Shown piece after piece: positions 59,547-64,000 of a stretch of DNA of 64,000 nt. Position numbers and translations under genes: made by a program. Source of the stretch: Girardinichthys multiradiatus (lineage: Eukaryota > Chordata > Actinopteri > Cyprinodontiformes > Goodeidae). Position 1 is the stretch's first letter; the number at the start of each line of letters is the position of its first letter. Below the pieces are notes generated by a model. That model was not told where the DNA came from, ran no database searches, and was given only the letters and a program-made list of their open reading frames with translations. The stretch spans positions 3,053,001 to 3,117,000 of the forward strand of contig NC_061795.1 of the NCBI RefSeq assembly GCF_021462225.1, written 5' to 3'.

Positions 59547-60210
59547 ATTTCAGATCAATTCAAAAATACTTTTTTAATCCCAAAGGGAAATGAAATGTTC
59601 TTGTAGCTCATATTAAGCAGGTTTCATTAAAGAGCCATTGTAGATGCTGATGGCTGTGGGCAGGAAGGATCTCCTGTAGCGCTCCGTCTTACAGCAGATC
59701 TGAAGAAGCCTCTGACTGAAGACACTGTTGTTGTAGGACAGTCTGATGAAGAGGATGCTCAGGGTTCACCATAACGTTCTTCATTTTATGAAGAATCCGT
59801 CTTTCCCCAATGATCTCCAGAGGTTCCAGTTGAGTCCCCAGAACAGAGGCAGCCTTCTTTATCATCTTATTGAGCTTTCTAAAGTCCCTGGCTCTGATGC
59901 TGCTAAACAAACAGATGATGGCAGAAGAGATCACACTATCCACAACAGACTTATAGATGATATGCAGTATCTTGCTGCAAACACTGAAGGACCTACGCTT
60001 CCTCAAGAAGTACATTCTGCTCTGTCCCTTCTTGTAGATGGCTTCACAGTTGCATCTCCACTCAGGTCTGTTGTCCAGGTGAACAGAAGGTTCACCTGGA
60101 CAACAGACTGGAGAGCATCTGTAAATAGTATTTTGTCTAGCCAGAGATTTCAGTTTGAGAGCAAAATTCATTTTTGTCATTTTTGGGTGTTGTACTGCTC
60201 TCACCCTCAA
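59547..60210 (-). mobile_element. LINE 3' fragment
   Basis: The minus-strand frame 59689-60210 (173 codons) contains GQSRMYFLRKRRSFSVCSKI, then LNKMIKKAASVLG and EHPLHQTV, the C-terminal region of a fish non-LTR retrotransposon ORF2 downstream of the polymerase core. The 3' end is the LINE tail CCTTTGGGATTAAAAAAGTA near 59560-59595, typical of L2/CR1-like fish LINEs. 5'-truncated, as usual for LINE insertions. The plus-strand frame 59746-60225 is its shadow. Clade is from memory. Confidence 0.7.
60066..60108. repeat. Perfect 19-bp inverted repeat, 5-base loop
   Basis: 60066-60084 is exactly reverse-complemented by 60090-60108, around AGAAG. It lies within the LINE fragment. Confidence 0.95.
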
Positions 60211-60347
60211 AAAACGTTTGCCTAAATATGTTCTTTGCTCCCTCTAAAGACTACGTTTCTGAGGTTGCATTTAATGCCTGAAACAAATATCTTCTACACA
60301 TGTTGGAATCCTGCTTCTCATGCTCAAGCTTCCTCTTCTGCGCCATC
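60211..60347. other. Short gap, nothing recognised
   Basis: No feature supported. Confidence 0.3.
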
Positions 60348-60458
60348 GTGCAGCCTATCAGGTATCAGGTGTTATACTATTGGATAAGGAGCAGCATTCA
60401 CATAGGCACAGTTCTAGCCAATAGTACGGTGGTGTGACTGTTACCTGATAAGCTGCAC
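60348..60458. repeat. 111-bp imperfect hairpin (MITE-like)
   Basis: GTGCAGCCTATCAGGTATCA (left arm, 60348-60383) and the reverse complement of 60418-60458 (GTGCAGCTTATCAGGTAACA) are inverted relatives meeting at ACTATTGG. The two arms leave a 34-base loop. Confidence 0.7.
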
Positions 60459-60984
60459 AGTGGCACAGCTGATGGCCCAGTGCCCAGACCTCCAATGTGC
60501 TCTGGTACTCCAGGTTCCTCGCACAGTCTACAAAGATGTACAGTATGTCAGCAGGTTTGGTTCCTTGTGATGTCCAGGGTGTTCCTGCCTCTCACTGAAC
60601 GTAGGTCCCCCATCCTCATTATTGGGGTAAACAGGGTTTATGAATGGAAAGAAAGTCAGTGAGCAAAGAGAAAAAAATCCTAAACCTAAAGCATAAGGTG
60701 CAGGATTCAAACAGTGCAGAAGGTATTTAAACAAAAGCCATTAAATCCGAGCACAGAAACAGACTTTTGAACAAGGTTATTATAACATCTGACAATGGAA
60801 GTTAGGACTTATACTTTCAAACTGAAACTCGGCATTACTGAGGCCTTAACTGTTCACAACAGCTGCATCTTTGCACAGCCTATAGTAATGCACAATGGTT
60901 TAAATCTCAGCCTTTCTTGTTTTTTCTATGATCGCATATCATAAGTGTGACTGTACTGTATTTTAGCAACCAACTTTCTACCTG
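60459..60984. other. Gene-free stretch before the LINE
   Basis: Nothing recognised; the 60- and 68-codon frames here show no domains. Confidence 0.4.
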
Positions 60985-61399
60985 CCCCTCCTTGAACCGC
61001 CACCTTAACGTGGTGGAGGGGTTTGAGTGCTCAAATGATCCTAGAGGCTATGTTGTCTGGGGCCTAAATGCCCCTGGTAGGGTCTCCCTTGGCAAACAGG
61101 CTCTAGGTGATGGGTCAGACAAAGAGTGGTTCAAGAATAACAAAATATCGAGGCACGTGACGTCGCCCGGTACGGCGGAGCCGGGGTCCCACCCTGGAGC
61201 CAAGCCTGGGGTCGGGACTCGTCGGAGAGCGCCTGGTGGCCGGGTTGCTCCTCGCGGGACCCGGCCAGGCCAAGCCCGAACAAGAGATGCGAGGCCATCC
61301 CCCAGTGGGCCCACCACCTTCAAGGGGAACCATGAGGGACCAGTGCAAAGAGGATTGGGTGGCGGACGAAGGTGGAGACCTCAGCGGCCCGATCCCCGG

Positions 61400-62593
61400 A
61401 TGCTTAGGTTGGCTCTAGGGACGTGGAATGTTACCTCGCTGGGGGGGAAGGAGCCTGAGCTTGTGCGGGAGGTCGAGAGATATCGACTAGAAATAGTCGG
61501 GCTCGCCTCCACGCACAACGTGGGCTCTGGAACCCATCTCCTTGAGAGGGGTTGGACTCTCTTCTACTCTGGAGTGGCCCACGGGGAGAGGCGGCGGGCT
61601 GGTGTGGGTTTGCTTGTTGCCCCCCAGCTCAGCCGTCTCGTGTTGGGGTTTACCCCAGTGGATGAGAGGGTCGTATCCCTGCGCCTTCGGGTTGGGGAGA
61701 GGTCTCTGACTATCATTTCAGCCTACGGGCCGAGTGGTAGTGCAGAGAACCCGGCCTTCTTGGCGTCCCTGTCGGGGGTGCTGGATAGTGCCCCTCCCGG
61801 GGACTCCATCATTCTGCTGGGGGAATTCAACGCCCACGTGGGGAACGACAGTGACACCTGGAGAGGCGTGATCGGGAGGAATGGCCTCCCTGATCTGAAT
61901 CCGAGTGGAGTTTTGTTATTGGACTTCTGTGCTAGTCACGGATTGTCCATAACGAACACCATGTTCAAACATAAGGGTGTCCATCAGTGCACTTGGAACC
62001 AGGACACCCTAGGCAGGAGGTCGATGATCGAATTTGTTGTCGTATCATCAGACCTTCGGCCGCATGTTTTGGACACTCGGGTGAAGAGAAGGGCTGAGCT
62101 GTCCACTGATCATCACCTGGTGGTGAGTTGGATCCGCTGGAGGAGAAAGCCGGACAGACTTGGCAGGCCCAAGCGCATAGTGAGGGTCTGCTGGGAACGC
62201 CTGGCGGAGCCCTCGGCCAGGGATGTATTCAACTCCCACCTCCGGGAGAGCTTCGACCAGATCCCGGGGGATGTTGGAGACATAGAGTCCGAGTGGACCA
62301 TGTTCTCCGCATCTATTGTCGATGCTGCTGTCCGTAGCTGCGGCCGTAAGGTCTGCGGTGCCTGTCGCGGCGGCAATCCCAGAACCCGGTGGTGGACACC
62401 GGCAGTAAGGGATGCTGTTAAGCTGAAGAAGGAGTCCTATCGGCTGTGGTTGGCTTGTGGGACTCCTGAGGCGGCTGACGGGTACAGTGAGGCCAAGCGT
62501 GCTGCGGCCCGGGCTGTGGCGGAGGCAAAAGCTCGGGCCTGGGAGGAGTGCGGTGAGGCCATGGAGAAGGACTACCGGTTGGCCTCGAAGTGA
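61400..62593 (+). pseudogene. LINE endonuclease domain, frame closed by a stop
   Basis: The open frame runs from 60947 to 62593. ATG 61400 starts [14 protein letters not shown], the usual beginning of the endonuclease domain; earlier codons cover the 5' leader. [11 protein letters not shown] and [13 protein letters not shown] are later conserved blocks, the latter with the catalytic DH. The block usually reading GDFNAHVG reads GEFNAHVG, so a catalytic aspartate is replaced by glutamate. The frame ends at TGA 62591-62593 in a CGA-like context, suggesting CpG decay. Confidence 0.8.
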
Positions 62594-64000
62594 TTCTGGA
62601 AAACTGTCTGGCGCCTCAGGAGGGGGAAGCAGTGCTTTGCCAACACTGTTTATAGTGGGGGCGGGAGACTGCTGACCTCGACTGAGGACATTATCGGGCG
62701 GTGGAAGGAGTACTTCGAAGATCTCCTCAATCCTGCCATTACGCATTCCGTGGTGGAAACAGAGGCTGGGGACTCGGGGTTGGACTCTTTCATCACCCAG
62801 GCTGAAGTCACCGAGGTGGTTAAAAAGCTCCGCGGTGGCAAGGCTTCGGGGGTGGATGAAATCCGCCGTGAGTACATCAAGATGTTATAGGGCTGTCATG
62901 GTTGACACGCCTCTTCAACATTGCGTGGCGGTCGGGGACAGTGCCTCTGGACTGGCCGACTGGGGTGGTGGTCCCCCTTCATAAGAAGGGGGACCGGAGG
63001 GTGTGTTCCAACTACAGGGGATCACACTCCTCAGCCTCCCTGGTAAGGCCTACGCCAGGGTATTGGAGAGGAGAGTCTGACCGATAGTCAAACCTCGGCT
63101 TCAGGAGGAGCAGTGTGGTTTTCGTCCCGGCCGTGGAACACTGGACCAGCTCTATACCCTCTACAGGGTGCTCGAGGGTTCATGGGAGTTTGCCCAACCG
63201 GTTCACATGTGTTTTGTGGACCTGGAGGAGGCATTCGACTGTGTCCCTCATGATGCCCTGTGGGGGGTGCTCCAGGAGTATGGAATCGGGGGCCCTTTAC
63301 TAGGGGCCATCCGGTCCCTGTACGAGCGGAGCAGGAGTTTGGTCCGAATTGCCGGCACTAAGTCGGACCTGTTCCCAGTGCATGTTGGACTCCGGCAGGG
63401 CTTCCCTTTGTCACCGGTTCTGTTCATAACTTTTATGGACAGGATTTCTAGACGCAGCCAGGGGCCCGAGGGGGTCTGGTTTGGGGACCAGTGGATTTCG
63501 TCTCTTCTTTTTGCAGATGATGTGGTCCTGTGGCCCCCTCTAGCCAAGACCTACAGCATGCACTGTGGCGGTTCGCAGCTGAGTGTGAAGCGGCTGGGAT
63601 GAGGATCAGCTCCTCCAAGTCCGAGGCCATGGTACTCGACCGGAACAGGGTGGCTTGTCCTCTTCAGGTTGGAGGGGAGTTCCTGCCTCAAGTGGAGGAG
63701 TTTAAGTATCTCGGGGTCTTGTTCACGAGTGAGGGAAGAATGGAGCGGGAGATCGACAGACAGATCGTTGCGGCTGCCACAGTAATGGGGGCGCTGTGCC
63801 GGTCCGTTGTGGTGAAGAGAGAGCTGATCCGAAAAGCGAAGCTCTCGATTTACTGGTCGGTCAATGTTCCTACCCTCACCTATGGCCATGAACTTTGGAT
63901 CATGACCGAAAGAACGAGATCCCGGATACAAGCGGCTGAAATGAGCTTCCTCCGTAGGGTGGCCGGGCACTCCCTTAGAGATAGGGTGAGGAGCTCGGCC
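62594..64000 (+). pseudogene. LINE reverse transcriptase, several frames
   Basis: Pieces in order: GVDEIRREY (about 62850), a stop at 62888, PLDWPTGVVVPLHKKGDRR in another frame (62902-63087), then VDLEEAFDCVPHDALWGVL (with the first catalytic D), GLRQGFPLSPVLFITFMDRI and FADDVVL in 63168-63602. Beyond 63560 a further frame gives C-terminal blocks such as EEFKYLGVLFTSEGRMERE and AEMSFLRRVAGHSLRDRV up to the window end. At least three frame changes mean no working polymerase. Confidence 0.8.

Larger units (their letters stand above)
60985..64000 (+). mobile_element. Non-LTR retrotransposon, damaged, cut by window end
   Basis: Composition shifts abruptly to GC-rich at about 60985, where CCGCCACCTTAACGTGGTGG marks the 5' region of a LINE family abundant in fish genomes. 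An apurinic-type endonuclease domain is followed by a reverse transcriptase with LLFADDVVL at 63504-63530. Several stops and shifts break it. The element reaches the last base of the window, so its 3' end is unseen. Clade probably RTE-like, from memory. Confidence 0.85.

Noticed and set aside
62048..62746. 232-codon minus-strand frame
   Set aside because: Shadow of the GC-rich LINE coding strand.

Overview
The window is a stretch of ray-finned (teleost) fish nuclear DNA. Three things point there: AT-rich non-coding sequence full of Tc1/mariner and hAT-type elements, fish-type non-LTR retrotransposons, and two vertebrate genes whose proteins I recognise directly. These are RASSF9 (minus strand) and NTS, the neurotensin/neuromedin N precursor (plus strand), lying head to head. 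The same two genes are neighbours on human chromosome 12q21, so gene order supports the calls. No rRNA, tRNA or CRISPR array was found.

Layout. 1-9.4 kb: a young Tc1-family element with an uninterrupted 334-codon DD34E transposase (216-1825) sits inside an older hAT-like repeat. A second, broken copy lies at 5856-7440, with a hAT-type MITE and decayed Tc1-like pieces around it. 10.0-17.0 kb: an endogenous retrovirus with 293-bp LTRs that look identical, a CTGAG target duplication, a tRNA-Tyr-like primer site and a polypurine tract. Its gag, pol and env are gutted. 17-34 kb: mostly gene-free, with decayed DNA transposons and a perfect 69-bp inverted repeat pair. 34.0-48.7 kb: RASSF9, one large coding exon (34025-35285) and a 47-bp first coding exon (48663-48709) separated by a 13.4-kb intron. 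48.7-52 kb: divergent intergenic region carrying the NTS promoter. 52.0-58.9 kb: NTS, four coding exons giving a 156-residue precursor. 59.5-64 kb: a minus-strand LINE 3' fragment, a small hairpin element, and a damaged plus-strand LINE that runs off the window.

How the genes work. NTS encodes a secreted prohormone cut at dibasic sites into a neuromedin N-like hexapeptide and a neurotensin-like peptide. RASSF9 encodes a RAS-association/coiled-coil protein whose mammalian counterpart is linked to endosomal trafficking. They share a neighbourhood, not a known pathway.

Most striking signal. The endogenous retrovirus appears recently inserted (matching LTRs) yet lacks the core of reverse transcriptase, so it must have been copied using proteins from another element. 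What it keeps is cis-acting RNA structure: a 185-bp tandemly duplicated leader whose two copies fold into the same three hairpins, with compensatory base changes in one stem, plus a palindrome, splice donors, a 29-bp x6 array and a nested stem before the 3' LTR. This looks like a non-autonomous retroviral passenger.
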